Notes under the pieces: model-generated
What the model saw: only the letters and a program-made list of their open reading frames with translations
Told to the model about the DNA's origin: nothing
The model's database searches: none
Made by a program: the position numbers and the translations under genes
From: Nocardioides sp. YR527
GTDB taxonomy: Bacteria > Actinomycetota > Actinomycetes > Propionibacteriales > Nocardioidaceae
Assembly (NCBI RefSeq): GCF_900101045.1
Contig: NZ_FNFN01000003.1
Location: forward strand, 1-64,000
DNA length: 64,000 nt
Direction: 5' to 3'
Shown here: one piece after another, positions 8,171-17,600 of the stretch
How the letters are laid out: each line of letters opens with the position of its first letter
How positions within the stretch are numbered: the stretch's first letter is position 1

Positions 8171-8991
8171 TAGCTCGGGCGGGCAAGGATCGCGCTGTTG
8201 ATCACGTCGGTCCCGGGGGCGTCGACCTCGGGGTCGGCCTCGGCGACCACCGTCAGTCCGGCCAGCGCTTCGGGGCCGACCTGCGGGTAGAGCAGCGTAC
8301 GCAGCCCCCGGGCGCTCCGCGCCAGGACGAGGCCGCCCGGGGCGAGAGCGGTGACCGCCTTGTCGAGCACCGCGGCCTTGGCGGCATCGTCGGACCCGAC
8401 CAGGCCGGCGAGGAGCACGACGTCGACGGGGTGCGGTGGCGTGGCGGCGGAGGCTTCGGCGTGCTCGAACGTCACGCCGACGGCACCCAGACGTCCGAGC
8501 ACGGCGGAGGAGAGCCGGATCGCCTCTGCGTCGTGGTCGACGCAGTGCACCGCGATGCCCTGGTCGGCCAGACAGAGCGCGGTCAGGGGAAGCGGCCCCG
8601 AGCCCAGAAGCAGCACGTGCCGTGGGACGGTGCCCTGGCGGCGTACGGCTGCCAGCTCCATCTCCACCAGGAGCCGGTAGTTCTCGCGGTAGGGGAAGCG
8701 GGCGAATGCCGCCGTGGGGTCGGCGGCGCGCGAGATCTGGTGGGCCCAGGCCCGCTCGAGCGCGTGCTCGCCGGCGGACGCGACCGATCGGAAGCGGGCC
8801 GGTGACCGTGACGGCGGCAGCGCGGCCAGCACGGTGTCGGCCTCCGGCTCGGGCACGCTCAGCACCGCGGTCACCAATCGGTTGAAGAGCGCGTCCACGA
8901 CGATTCCGGGCTCCAGCGACGGCTGGTCGAGCAGGTCGTCGAGGGTGGTGACGAGACGTTCGTCAATGGCTTCGAACGTTCCCGGATTCAC
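8170..8991 (-). CDS. Nicotianamine synthase-like protein
   Basis: 273 aa from GTG 8991 with GGAAAGG upstream. The central segment RFPYRENYRLLVEMELAAV (about residues 98-118) followed by VLLLGSGPLPLTALCLA (about 127-143) and HCVDHDAEA is the hallmark of the nicotianamine synthase family, a SAM-using fold in which aminobutyrate units are transferred. Length fits the archaeal and bacterial members (about 265-275 aa; for example CntL in staphylopine synthesis) rather than plant enzymes. A metallophore-related product is likely. No opine dehydrogenase (CntM-like) or dedicated importer is adjacent, so a full pathway is not shown. Confidence 0.82.
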   Translation of the reverse strand: MNPGTFEAIDERLVTTLDDLLDQPSLEPGIVVDALFNRLVTAVLSVPEPEADTVLAALPPSRSPARFRSVASAGEHALERAWAHQISRAADPTAAFARFPYRENYRLLVEMELAAVRRQGTVPRHVLLLGSGPLPLTALCLADQGIAVHCVDHDAEAIRLSSAVLGRLGAVGVTFEHAEASAATPPHPVDVVLLAGLVGSDDAAKAAVLDKAVTALAPGGLVLARSARGLRTLLYPQVGPEALAGLTVVAEADPEVDAPGTDVINSAILARPS

Positions 8992-9106
8992 AATCGGTCA
9001 CCTTTCCACATCGATGGCGGCCACTGCGGCGTGTTCCGCCGGGGAGCCCGCTCCGCGGCACGGAAGTCGCGACGGTCCGGGCGCGTCGCCTCACCCGTAT
9101 CGCAGG

Positions 9107-9132
9107 TGTCGGCAGCCCACTTCTGGGACGAT
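9107..9132 (+). promoter_or_regulatory. Candidate ECF42-dependent promoter upstream of second YCII gene
   Basis: TGTCGG (9107-9112), a 16-base spacer and CGAT (9129-9132) precede the YCII start at 9208. It resembles the TGTCGA element upstream of the other module, but spacers differ (16 versus 18 bases), so support is modest. Confidence 0.35.
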
Positions 9133-9207
9133 GTAGAACTACGCCACTCGGCTCCGACGTATCCCCGTAAGCACGCCTACGGTAGGCGCCGACGAAAGGG
9201 AAGAGCC

Positions 9208-9585
9208 ATGAAGTACGTCATCCTGATCCACTCCAACCCGCAGCCGTGGGGTCACCCGACGGGTGACTTCATCCCCGAGTTCCAGTCGCTGCCCCAGGCC
9301 TCCCGGGAGAAGCTCAACGCGGCCTTCGAGGGAATCATGGAGGAGCTCTCGGCCAACGGTGAGCTCATCGGCGGGCAGGCGCTCGCGGATCCGGCCTCGG
9401 CCAAGCTCTACCGTTGGGAGGCCGGCGAGCCGATCTCCACGGACGGCCCCTACTCCGAGGCTAAGGAGCATCTGGCCGGCTTCTTCCTGATCGACGTCGA
9501 GTCCCAGGAGCGAGCCGAAGAGGTCGTACGCAGCTTCAGTGGCCCCGGTGAAACGGTCGAGCTGCGGCCGGTGGCAACCTACTGA
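9208..9585 (+). CDS. YCII (DGPF-domain) family protein
   Basis: 125 aa from ATG 9208, with AAAGGGAAGAG upstream. It starts MKYVILIHSNPQPWGHP and carries the family signature STDGPYSEAKEHLAGFFLIDV near residues 73-93. The gene ends one base before the ATG of the ECF42-type sigma gene, so the two are co-transcribed and probably translationally coupled. Role as in the family: a small protein of unproven enzymatic function whose expression is controlled by its sigma partner. Confidence 0.9.
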   Translation: MKYVILIHSNPQPWGHPTGDFIPEFQSLPQASREKLNAAFEGIMEELSANGELIGGQALADPASAKLYRWEAGEPISTDGPYSEAKEHLAGFFLIDVESQERAEEVVRSFSGPGETVELRPVATY

Positions 9586-9586
9586 C

Positions 9587-10819
9587 ATGACGGTCACGGG
9601 AGTCGAGGACGTGTGGCGGCAGGAGTCCGCCCACGTCCTCGGCGCCCTGCTCCGGGTCCATCCCGACCTCCCCGACTGCGAGGACGCCGCGCAGGAGGCG
9701 CTGATCGCCGCCAGCCAGAAGTGGCCGTGCGACGGGCTGCCGGCCGACCCGCGGGCCTGGCTGATCCGCGTGGCTCATCGGCGCCTGATCGACCAGATGC
9801 GCGCGGACACTGCCCGGACCCGGCGCGAGGTCGCCGACGGGATCGCCCGGCGGCTCGACGACCCCGACCCGGCCGCCGTGGAGATCGGGTCTGCCTACGA
9901 CGACTCGCTGCGGCTGATGATGATGTGTGCCCATCCCGCGTTGCGCCGCCCGTCCCAGGTGGCGATCACGCTGCGGTGCGTGGGCGGTCTGACGACGTCG
10001 GAGATCGCGGCTGCGTATCTGGTGCCGGAGGCGACCATGGGGCAGCGGCTCAGCCGGGCGAGGGCGACGCTGAAGGACGAGGAGTTCTGCTCGCCGGCGC
10101 CGGACGAGCTGGCCGAGCGGATCGCCTGCGTGCTCGACGTCTGCCACCTGATCTTCAACGAGGGCCACACCCGCACCAGCGGCCCGGAGCTGCAGGGCGT
10201 CGAGCTCACCGACGAAGCGATCCGGCTGACCCGGATCGTGCGCGGCGTGCTCCCGGAGCACGACGAGGCCACCGGCCTGCTCGCGCTCATGCTGCTGACC
10301 CAGGCCCGCTCGTGCGGTCGTGTCGACCATCTCGGCGACCTGATCCCGCTCAAGGACCAGGACCGCTCCCAGTGGGACCAGGAGCTGATCCGCGAGGGTG
10401 TCGCACTGCTGGAGGACGTACTCCCCGAGGGGCCGGTGGGCCGCTACCAGCTGCAGGCGGCGATCGCCGCGGTCCACGCCGAGGCGGAGTCGTACGAGGC
10501 CACCGACTGGCTCCAGATCAACCTGCTCTACGGGATGCTCGCGCAGGTCGCGCCCTCGCCCGCGGTCACGCTCAACCGGGCCGTCGCCGTGGCGATGAGC
10601 CTCGGCCCCGAGCACGGGATCGAGATCGTACGCGACCTGCTGGAGCACCCGGCGATGCAGCGGCACCATCGCGCCCATGCCGTGCTGGCGCACCTGCTCG
10701 AGCAGTCCGGCGACGTCGCGACGGCTCGGGAGCACTACGTGCTGGCGGCCCGGCTGACCCGGAGCGTGCCGGAGCAGCGCTACCTGAACCGCCGGGTCGA
10801 GTCGCTCGATCAGCCCTGA
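9587..10819 (+). CDS. RNA polymerase ECF sigma factor, ECF42 type (second copy)
   Basis: 410 aa from ATG 9587. Sigma region 2 is seen at PDCEDAAQEALIAASQKWP and DPRAWLIRVAHRRLIDQMR; region 4 at ITLRCVGGLTTSEIAAAYLVPEATMGQRLSRARATLK. The long C-terminal domain (about 190-410) includes LNRAVAVAMSLGPEHGIEIV, parallel to the copy at 5223-6452. Earlier upstream starts run into the YCII gene and are not used. The paralogue pair flanks an LLM oxidoreductase and the nicotianamine-synthase-like gene in opposite orientation. Confidence 0.92.
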   Translation: MTVTGVEDVWRQESAHVLGALLRVHPDLPDCEDAAQEALIAASQKWPCDGLPADPRAWLIRVAHRRLIDQMRADTARTRREVADGIARRLDDPDPAAVEIGSAYDDSLRLMMMCAHPALRRPSQVAITLRCVGGLTTSEIAAAYLVPEATMGQRLSRARATLKDEEFCSPAPDELAERIACVLDVCHLIFNEGHTRTSGPELQGVELTDEAIRLTRIVRGVLPEHDEATGLLALMLLTQARSCGRVDHLGDLIPLKDQDRSQWDQELIREGVALLEDVLPEGPVGRYQLQAAIAAVHAEAESYEATDWLQINLLYGMLAQVAPSPAVTLNRAVAVAMSLGPEHGIEIVRDLLEHPAMQRHHRAHAVLAHLLEQSGDVATAREHYVLAARLTRSVPEQRYLNRRVESLDQP

Positions 10820-10823
10820 CTCC

Positions 10824-11402
10824 TCACATCTGCACGACCCCGTCGATGACGAGGATGATCCCGAAGATCGCGAACAGCGCGGCGGCGCCGTACTTGATCA
10901 CGTTCTCGGGGAGCTTGCGGCCCAGGAGCGCGCCGACACCGATGGCGAGGGCATCGGCGGCGACCATCCCGACCGTGGAGCCGATCCAGGTGCCGAGCCA
11001 GCCCTCCTGAGTGGCCAGGGTGATCGTCGCGAGCATCGTCTTGTCGCCGAGCTCGGCCAGGAAGAACGCGATACCGACGGCGATGATCGCCATCCCCCGG
11101 CTGTTGCGGGCCTTCTTCGCCTCGTCCTCGGTGAGCTCGTCGCCGCGCAGGGTCCACCCGGCGAAGAACAGGAAGGCGACTCCCGCGACGATGGTGATGT
11201 AGTGCTGGTGCTCGGCGAAGGCGTCTCCGATGAGAGCGCCGATGCCGACCGATGCGAGATGGACGATCGCGGTGGCTGCGGTGATCCCGATGATCACGTC
11301 TCGAGCCCGGTAACGGGTGGCGAAGGTCATCGCCATGAGCTGGCTCTTGTCGCCGAGCTCGGCGACGAAGATGACCGCGGTCGAGAGCAGGAAGGCGTAC
11401 AC
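10824..11402 (-). CDS. GDT1/TMEM165 (UPF0016) family manganese exporter
   Basis: About 192 aa from GTG 11402, where GGAGAGG is correctly spaced; upstream ATG/GTG codons lie in the riboswitch region. Six hydrophobic segments are arranged as two similar halves, each opening with the family's cation-binding motif: FVAELGDKSQLMAM in TM1 and FFLAELGDKTMLATI in TM4. Bacterial members (MneA/MntX-type) export Mn2+ when it is in excess. The yybP-ykoY manganese riboswitch upstream supports this substrate. The 3' end lies 4 bases from the end of the ECF sigma gene. Confidence 0.9.
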   Translation of the reverse strand: MYAFLLSTAVIFVAELGDKSQLMAMTFATRYRARDVIIGITAATAIVHLASVGIGALIGDAFAEHQHYITIVAGVAFLFFAGWTLRGDELTEDEAKKARNSRGMAIIAVGIAFFLAELGDKTMLATITLATQEGWLGTWIGSTVGMVAADALAIGVGALLGRKLPENVIKYGAAALFAIFGIILVIDGVVQM

Positions 11403-11439
11403 GGGGTTCCTCTCCGGCACCGGCCGGAGGCATCCCATG

Positions 11440-11585
11440 AGGTGTGGACTGTCCTTCGACCAGCACCGTCACGTAGATATACGGGTGCTTGGTCGAAGGT
11501 CTCGTCCGCCACTCTCGTGGCCGATCGCGCCGGGCCCGGGGGCCAGTGTGTCGACGCGACTGTTGAGGACTACTCCCCTTCGCGG
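11440..11585 (-). promoter_or_regulatory. yybP-ykoY manganese riboswitch
   Basis: Read on the minus strand, the leader contains the conserved GGGGAGTAG (11570-11578) and, about 65 bases on, CGAGACC (11498-11504), the two loop elements that bind Mn2+. CCTTCGACCAAGCACC then pairs with GGTGCTGGTCGAAGG downstream (around 11450-11500), a hairpin that would compete with the aptamer closing helix and could be the expression platform. It precedes the GDT1-type exporter gene, the classic target. Confidence 0.8.
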
Positions 11586-11687
11586 CGCCAGTCTAGGCCA
11601 GAGGCCTTACGCCGGCCCACTCGGGCCGTCCGCGGCCCGTTCGCCGAATTCCCTCGGTGAGGTTCCGATCGTGGTTAGGCTGAGTTC

Positions 11688-12497
11688 ATGGACGAGGCCG
11701 GGGTGCGCGCGGTCCTCTTCGACCTGCACGACACGCTCATCCCGAGCGGCCACGCTGCCGAGCACCACGCGGTGGCCCGGGGGATGGGCGCGGATCTCGG
11801 AGTCGACCCCGATGCGTTCGCGGCCGCGGTCGCGGACACCTTCGACGAGCGCGTACGCGGCTTGATGGCAGATGTGCACCACACCGTGCGCTACCTGGCA
11901 CGACGGGTCGGCGGTTCGCCGACCGAGTCGCAGGTGCAGAACGCGATCACCCGGCGGCTGAACTACTCGCTCTCCCTGCATGCCGCGACCTGGGCGCTGC
12001 CTGCGCTCGAGTCGCTGCGCAAACGAGGGTTCAAGCTCGGCCTCGTCGCCGACTGTGGGGCGGAGACGGTCGCGATCTGGCCGCAGAGTCCGCTCGCGGA
12101 ACACCTGGACGCCGTCTCGTTCTCCTGCCAGACCGGCGTACGCAAGCCGGACTCGGGCGCCTACCTCGTCGCTGCGGCGGCGCTGGAGGTGCGGACCGGG
12201 GAGTGCGTCTATGTCGGTGACGGTGCCGACCAAGAGCTCAGCGGGGCCGAGGCGGTCGGGATGCGGACCGTGCGGTTCCGGGCCAGAGCGCTCGAAGAGC
12301 TCGGCGAGGCGGTGGATCGAGCTTGTCGAGATGACGTCGCGGTCGACCTGGATCCCGAGTGGAGCGGGCCGACGATCAGCGACCTGGGCGAGCTCGTAGG
12401 GATGATCGGGATCCCGATTCCACGCGAAGGGTCCGAATCGCGGACGTTCGTCTCCGGCAATGTGGTGCCGTGGGGTTCGAAGAGATCGTCGCGCTGA
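11688..12497 (+). CDS. HAD family hydrolase
   Basis: 269 aa. HAD motif I appears as LFDLHDTLI at residues 9-17: the nucleophile Asp is present but the general-acid position, normally Asp two residues on, is His. A helical cap follows (about 20-100). Motif II/III region includes GFKLGLVADCGAET and CQTGVRKPDSGAY, and motif IV is VYVGDGADQELSGAEAVGM with GMRTV. Overall a phosphoglycolate-phosphatase-like HAD, with substrate unknown. The His substitution may reduce classical phosphatase activity. The C-terminal 40 residues are low in similarity, and the dispersed repeat ATCGAGCTTGTCGAGATG lies in the coding sequence at about 12316-12333. Confidence 0.8.
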   Translation: MDEAGVRAVLFDLHDTLIPSGHAAEHHAVARGMGADLGVDPDAFAAAVADTFDERVRGLMADVHHTVRYLARRVGGSPTESQVQNAITRRLNYSLSLHAATWALPALESLRKRGFKLGLVADCGAETVAIWPQSPLAEHLDAVSFSCQTGVRKPDSGAYLVAAAALEVRTGECVYVGDGADQELSGAEAVGMRTVRFRARALEELGEAVDRACRDDVAVDLDPEWSGPTISDLGELVGMIGIPIPREGSESRTFVSGNVVPWGSKRSSR

Positions 12498-12681
12498 TCT
12501 CGGGCTGAGGTCGGTGCCCGACCGGTGGGTGTCTCCAGACGACTGTCGGGCGTGGGGTCAGGGTCCCATCCTGGAGGGCCGATGTCAGCCGATCCGGGGA
12601 TCCGCCGGCCCTTTCGGTCCGCTCCTCGGCACGGTGCCGAGATGCCATCGGAACGGTGTCCGATATCACACCATGCCTGTT

Positions 12682-12699
12682 ACCTGTCTTTTGACAGGT
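12682..12699. promoter_or_regulatory. Palindromic operator, distal copy (guanidine operon)
   Basis: ACCTGTC-TTTT-GACAGGT, a perfect 7-bp inverted repeat with a 4-base spacer, about 270 bases upstream of the operon start. The same arms recur at 12927-12944. Two identical palindromes upstream of one operon indicate repressor sites; the TetR regulator encoded after the operon is the obvious candidate. Confidence 0.65.
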
Positions 12700-12926
12700 T
12701 GGGCGTCCGTCGGGTTGGTCCCGTCTGCGAGCTGATCGCTCCATCAGGCGGCACCGCACGCGGGAAATCGGCAGCAAATGGTCCTTCCCCCCTAGCGGGG
12801 TCCAGCCGAAAACGGTAAGAATCGATCGACCGACAGGGAAGAAATTCTCCGACTCCGACCCCCACATTTCGGACTCAGATTTCCAACAGTCTTGGTTTGC
12901 CCCCGACGCCCTTGACCTACATGCTT

Positions 12927-12944
12927 ACCTGTCAGTCGACAGGT
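12927..12944. promoter_or_regulatory. Palindromic operator, proximal copy (guanidine operon)
   Basis: ACCTGTC-AGTC-GACAGGT, ending 25 bases before the GTG of the first operon gene and just upstream of its AAGGAGGA. Same arms as 12682-12699. The 472-bp gap 12498-12969 holds these two sites and no ORF I can support. I looked for guanidine-I/II/III riboswitch features here and found none. Confidence 0.72.
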
Positions 12945-12969
12945 TAATCATGCTTCAAGGAGGACCCGG

Positions 12970-13824
12970 GTGGCGCTAGCTGCAGACCACAGCACGGACA
13001 CGGTGCTGAACGCACGGGCAGACGCTCGCGCGCAAGGGGGGCAGGTCAGCGACTGGATGCCGTACCTACCGGCATCGACGAGCCCGTTCGCTCCGGACGG
13101 CGTCGATCCGGAGAGCCTGACCTGGGCCGAGACGGTCGCGCCCGGCAGCTACACCCACAAGGTCCTCGCCCGCGGTACGCGGTTCCGGCTCGAGGACCCG
13201 ACCGGTGAGGCTTGCGCCCACACCCTCGTCTACAACGCGCTCGAGCCGACCGAGCGGCTCAACGTCGCCGACACCCAGAAGATCCCGTGGCAGGCCTACC
13301 TCGGCGCCGGCCACCCGCTGCTCTCCGGTGACGGCCGGGTGCTCGCCACGATCCTCGCCGACACCTCCGGCCGGCACGACGCGTTCTGCGGGACGAGCAC
13401 CGCTGCCTGGAACGCGCTGCGGTACGGCACCGCGCTGCCTGAGGGGCCCGCGCCCGCCGGACGTGACCTCTTCGTGAAGGCCGCCGCCAAGCACGGGCTC
13501 GGGCCGGCCGACGTACCTCCTTCGGTCTCGTTCTTCCAAGGTGTCCGGGTGGCGGAGGACGGGAGCTTCGACTGGTCGGGCTCCTCGGGCGCCGGGACCG
13601 CGGTCGAGCTCGTGGCCGAGCTGCCCCTGCTCGTGCTGATCGCCAACGTCCCGCACCCGCGGGATCCACGTCCGGAGTACATCGTCGGGCCGCTGCGCGT
13701 GCACGCCTGGCGTACGCCGGAGACCCATCCCACGACCCCGGCGGATGAGCGTTTCGACGCCTCTCCCGAGGTTCGGCGGGCGTATCTGAACACACTCGAC
13801 TATGCGGAGGCTCGGGGCCTGTGA
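12970..13824 (+). CDS. DUF1989 urea-carboxylase-associated protein 1 (carboxyguanidine deiminase subunit)
   Basis: 284 aa from GTG 12970, with AAGGAGGA ideally spaced. DUF1989 features include YTHKVLARGTRFRLEDPTGEACAHTLVYNA (about 57-86), where family members bind metal, and FCGTSTAAWNALRYG. The protein pairs with the next gene. Family members next to this type of carboxylase were formerly called urea-amidolyase-associated and were later shown to form a heteromeric carboxyguanidine deiminase. It overlaps the next gene by 4 bases (GTGA), so the two subunits are translationally coupled. Confidence 0.85.
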   Translation: MALAADHSTDTVLNARADARAQGGQVSDWMPYLPASTSPFAPDGVDPESLTWAETVAPGSYTHKVLARGTRFRLEDPTGEACAHTLVYNALEPTERLNVADTQKIPWQAYLGAGHPLLSGDGRVLATILADTSGRHDAFCGTSTAAWNALRYGTALPEGPAPAGRDLFVKAAAKHGLGPADVPPSVSFFQGVRVAEDGSFDWSGSSGAGTAVELVAELPLLVLIANVPHPRDPRPEYIVGPLRVHAWRTPETHPTTPADERFDASPEVRRAYLNTLDYAEARGL

Positions 13825-14612
13825 CTACCACGATCGACAACCCGGTGATGAGGCCTGTGACGACCGTTCCCGTCCCTGTGACCACCTATCTGACGCCCGA
13901 CGGGCAGCTGGTCTCCAGCGTCCCGGTCGGGGCGTCGTACGCCGACGGCACTCACCTGGAGTGGGGTGACCCGCTGGTGCCGGGTGCCGTCGTGCTGGAC
14001 GAGCAGGTGGCTCCGCGGGCCTCGTGGTCGGGCGTCGTACGTGCCGGGCAGGTGTTGACGATCGTCGATGTCGGTGGCAACCAGTCGGGCGACTGCCTGC
14101 TCTACAACGCGGACCACACCGACGAGCGCTACAGCGCTCCGGACACGCTCGCGTGGCAGGACAACGCCTACATCCGCACCGGAACCGTGCTGCGCAGCAA
14201 CCTCGGTCGTGCCCTGATGACCGTCGTCGGCAACGAGATCGACCGCCAGGACACCATCGGTGGCGCCTGCTCGCGCGAGTCCAACACGCTGCGCTACGGC
14301 CACCACGTGATGTACCACCACGGCTGCCGGGAGAACTTCCTGACCGAGGGGGCCAAGCACGGGCTCGGCATGCGCGACATCGTCTCGAACATCAACTGGT
14401 TCATGAACGTTCCGATCGAGGAGGACGGTGCCCTCGGCATCGTCGACGGCATGTCGGCGCCCGGCAGACGGGTCGCGCTGCGTGCCGAGATCGACACGCT
14501 CGTCCTCATCTCCAACTGCCCGCAGATGAACAACCCCTGCAACGACTTCAACCCGACGCCGCTGCGGATGATCGTCACCGAGCCCGATGTCGACTACGAG
14601 GTCGGCCAGTGA
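13821..14612 (+). CDS. DUF1989 urea-carboxylase-associated protein 2 (carboxyguanidine deiminase subunit)
   Basis: 263 aa from GTG 13821. It carries VLTIVDVGGNQSGDCLLYNADHTDERY (about 78-105) and GGACSRESNTLRYGHHVMYHHGCRENFL (about 152-180), with Cys and His residues typical of the metal-binding DUF1989 partner subunit, and ends NNPCNDFNPTPLRMIV. By family knowledge it works with the preceding protein to deiminate carboxyguanidine to allophanate. Its stop overlaps the GTG of the carboxylase gene (14609-14612). Confidence 0.87.
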   Translation: MTTTIDNPVMRPVTTVPVPVTTYLTPDGQLVSSVPVGASYADGTHLEWGDPLVPGAVVLDEQVAPRASWSGVVRAGQVLTIVDVGGNQSGDCLLYNADHTDERYSAPDTLAWQDNAYIRTGTVLRSNLGRALMTVVGNEIDRQDTIGGACSRESNTLRYGHHVMYHHGCRENFLTEGAKHGLGMRDIVSNINWFMNVPIEEDGALGIVDGMSAPGRRVALRAEIDTLVLISNCPQMNNPCNDFNPTPLRMIVTEPDVDYEVGQ

Positions 14613-17600
14613 GCGGTGATCCATCCTTCGACACCGTTCTCGTCGCCAACCGAGGGGAGATCGCCCGCCGGGTGATGCGCTCCGCGCGTGAGCTCGGGAT
14701 GCGTACGGTCGCGGTCTTCTCCGAGGCCGACCGGGCGGCACCACACGTGCGGGAGGCCGACGAGGCCGTCTGCCTGGGTTCCGCGCCCGCACGGGACTCC
14801 TATCTCCGCGGCGACCTGATCATCGAGGCGGCCCTGCGCACCGGCGCGGGGCTGCTCCACCCCGGCTACGGGTTCCTGTCCGAGAGCGCCGCCTTCGCCC
14901 GGGAGGTGGAGGCGGCGGGACTCAGGTTCGTCGGTCCGACGCCCGAGCAGATCAGCGCGTTCGGCGAGAAGCACTCGGCCCGCCGGCTCGCCGAGAACGC
15001 CGGGGTGCCGATGCTGGCCGGCTCGGGGCTGCTCTCCGGCCCGGACGAGGCGGCCGAGGAGGCGGCCCGGATCGGGCTGCCGGTGATGGTCAAGGCGACC
15101 GGCGGCGGTGGCGGCATCGGGATGACCGCGTGCAGCTCGGAGGAGGACGTCCGGGTCGCGTTCGAGCGGGTCGCCCGGCTCGCCCAGACCAGCTTCGGGA
15201 CCGCCGGGGTGTTCCTGGAGCGCCTGGTGCGGCCCGCCCGTCACGTCGAGGTGCAGGTCTTCGGCGACGGCGAGGGGCAGGTGGCCGTGCTCGGCGACCG
15301 CGACTGTTCGCTGCAGCGCCGCAACCAGAAGGTGATCGAGGAGGCGCCCGCGCCGTCCCTCCCCGAGCACGTACGCACCGTCCTGCACGACTCCGCACGC
15401 CAGCTCGCCAAGTCGGTCTCCTACCGCTCGGCGGGGACCGTGGAGTTCGTCTACGACCCGGGCCGCGAGCAGATCTCCTTCCTCGAGATGAACACCCGCC
15501 TCCAGGTCGAGCACGCCGTCACCGAGCAGGTGATGGGCATCGACATCGTCGCGCTCATGCTGAGGCTGGCCCGCGACGGCGTCACCGCCCTGCCCGACGA
15601 GCTCTTCCGCAGGTGCCCCGCACCCCAGGCGTACGCCGTCGAAGCACGGGTCTACGCGGAGGACCCGGCCAAGGACTCGATGCCGTCGTCCGGCCTGGTC
15701 ACGCGCGCGCTCCTGCCGGAGCCGACCGACACCGTCAGGGTGGACTCCTGGATCGAGACCGGGCTCGAGGTCTCGCCCCACTACGACCCGCTGCTCGCGA
15801 AGGTGATCGCCACCGGCGCCACCCGCGAGGAGGCGCTCGACACGCTGGGCTCGGCGCTGGCCCGGACCCGGATCGACGGGATCGTCACCAACGTCTCCGC
15901 GCTGCGCGCGATGACGACGTATGCCGAGCTCCGCTCGGCCACGCACTCGACCACGACCCTGGCCGAACGTGCCAAGGCCGGCAGCGGCGGGGACCCTGAT
16001 CCGCGCATCGACGTGCTCGACCCGGGCGTGCTCACCACCGTCCAGGACCTTCCCGGCCGGGTCGGCTACTGGCAGGTCGGCGTGCCTCCTTCGGGTCCGT
16101 TCGACCCGGTCTCCTTCGCCGAGGCCAACCTGGCCGTCGGCAACGACCGCGGTGCCCCGGGTCTCGAGGTCACGGTGCCGCTGGCGACGGGCCGGGCGAC
16201 GGCCGGGGGGCCGACGCTGGTCTTCTCCGATCCCGCCGTCGTCTGCGTGACCGGTGCCCCCATGCCGGTCAGCGTCGACGGCGTCCCTGCCCCGCAGTGG
16301 GAGCCGATCGAGCTCCCCGCAGGAGCGACGTTGCAGCTGGGCCGCACCGACGGGCCGGGGCTGCGGACCTACATCGCGGTCCGGGGCGGCCTGGACGTAC
16401 CCGAGTATCTGGGCAGCGCCTCGACCTTCACGCTCGGCGGGTTCGGCGGGCACGCCGGACGTACGCTCCAGCGCGGTGACGTGCTGCGGCCGGGGACAGC
16501 CGTCGACCCGCAGGCACAGCCCGCGGCGACCCCGGTGTCGCGGCGGCCGGCGCTGACCAACACCTGGGAGATCGGCGTCACCGAGGGGCCGCACGGTGCC
16601 CCGGAGTTCTTCACGCGCGCGGACCTGGACCAGCTCTACTCGACGAGCTATCAGGTGCACCACAACTCGGCTCGCACCGGCGTACGCCTGATCGGGCCGA
16701 AGCCGACCTGGGCCCGGGCCGACGGTGGCGAGGCGGGGCTGCATCCCTCGAACATCCACGACACGCCCTACACGGTGGGTTCGCTCGACTTCACCGGCGA
16801 CACCCCGATCATCCTCGGCCCGGACGGGCCGTCGCTGGGAGGGTTCGTCTGTCCGGCGGTCGTCGCCAGCGGCGAGCTGTGGAAGATAGGGCAGCTGCGA
16901 CCCGGCGACACCGTTCGGTTCGTGCCGGTGCGGGAGGGCAAGGCCGCCGGCCTGGTCAACCACCGGGCCTCCCTGACGGTGGCCGGCGGTGCAGGTGGGG
17001 ACGGCGACGACGGTGTGCTGGGCAGGTTGCCCCGGACGCAGGCGCGGCCCGAGGTCACCTATCGGCGCAGCGGGGACAACTCCGTGCTGGTGGAGTACGG
17101 GCCGATGACCCTCGATCTTGGTCTTCGGATGCGCGTTCACGCACTGCAGTCGGCCCTGGCCGAGCACGCGCCCGCCGGCATCATCGACGTCACGCCTGGG
17201 ATCCGGTCGCTGCAGGTGCACACCGACTCCTCGGTCCTGCGGGCCGGCCAGGTCGCGGGGCTGCTGCGTGAGCTGGAGGAGGACCTCCCGGCCACGTCGG
17301 AGCTGACCGTGCCCTCGCGGCGGGTGCGGCTGCCGCTCTCCTGGGACGACCCGGCGACCCGGGAGGCGATCGAGCGCTACACCGCAGGCGTACGCGACGA
17401 CGCACCGTGGGCGCCGTGGAACATCGAGTTCATCCGCCGGATCAACGGACTCGCCTCGGTCGAGGAGGTCCATCGGACCGTCTTCGACGCGACGTACCTC
17501 GTGCTCGGGCTGGGAGACGTCTATCTGGGGGCGCCGGTCTCGACGCCGCTGGACCCGCGGCACCGGCTGGTGACGACCAAGTACAACCCGGCCCGCACCT

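Noticed and set aside
12498..12969. A guanidine riboswitch upstream of the DUF1989 gene
   Set aside because: I checked for the conserved guanidine-I, -II and -III features; the similar-looking CTAGCGGGGTCC piece lacks the required surrounding helices. Only the two palindromes stand out.
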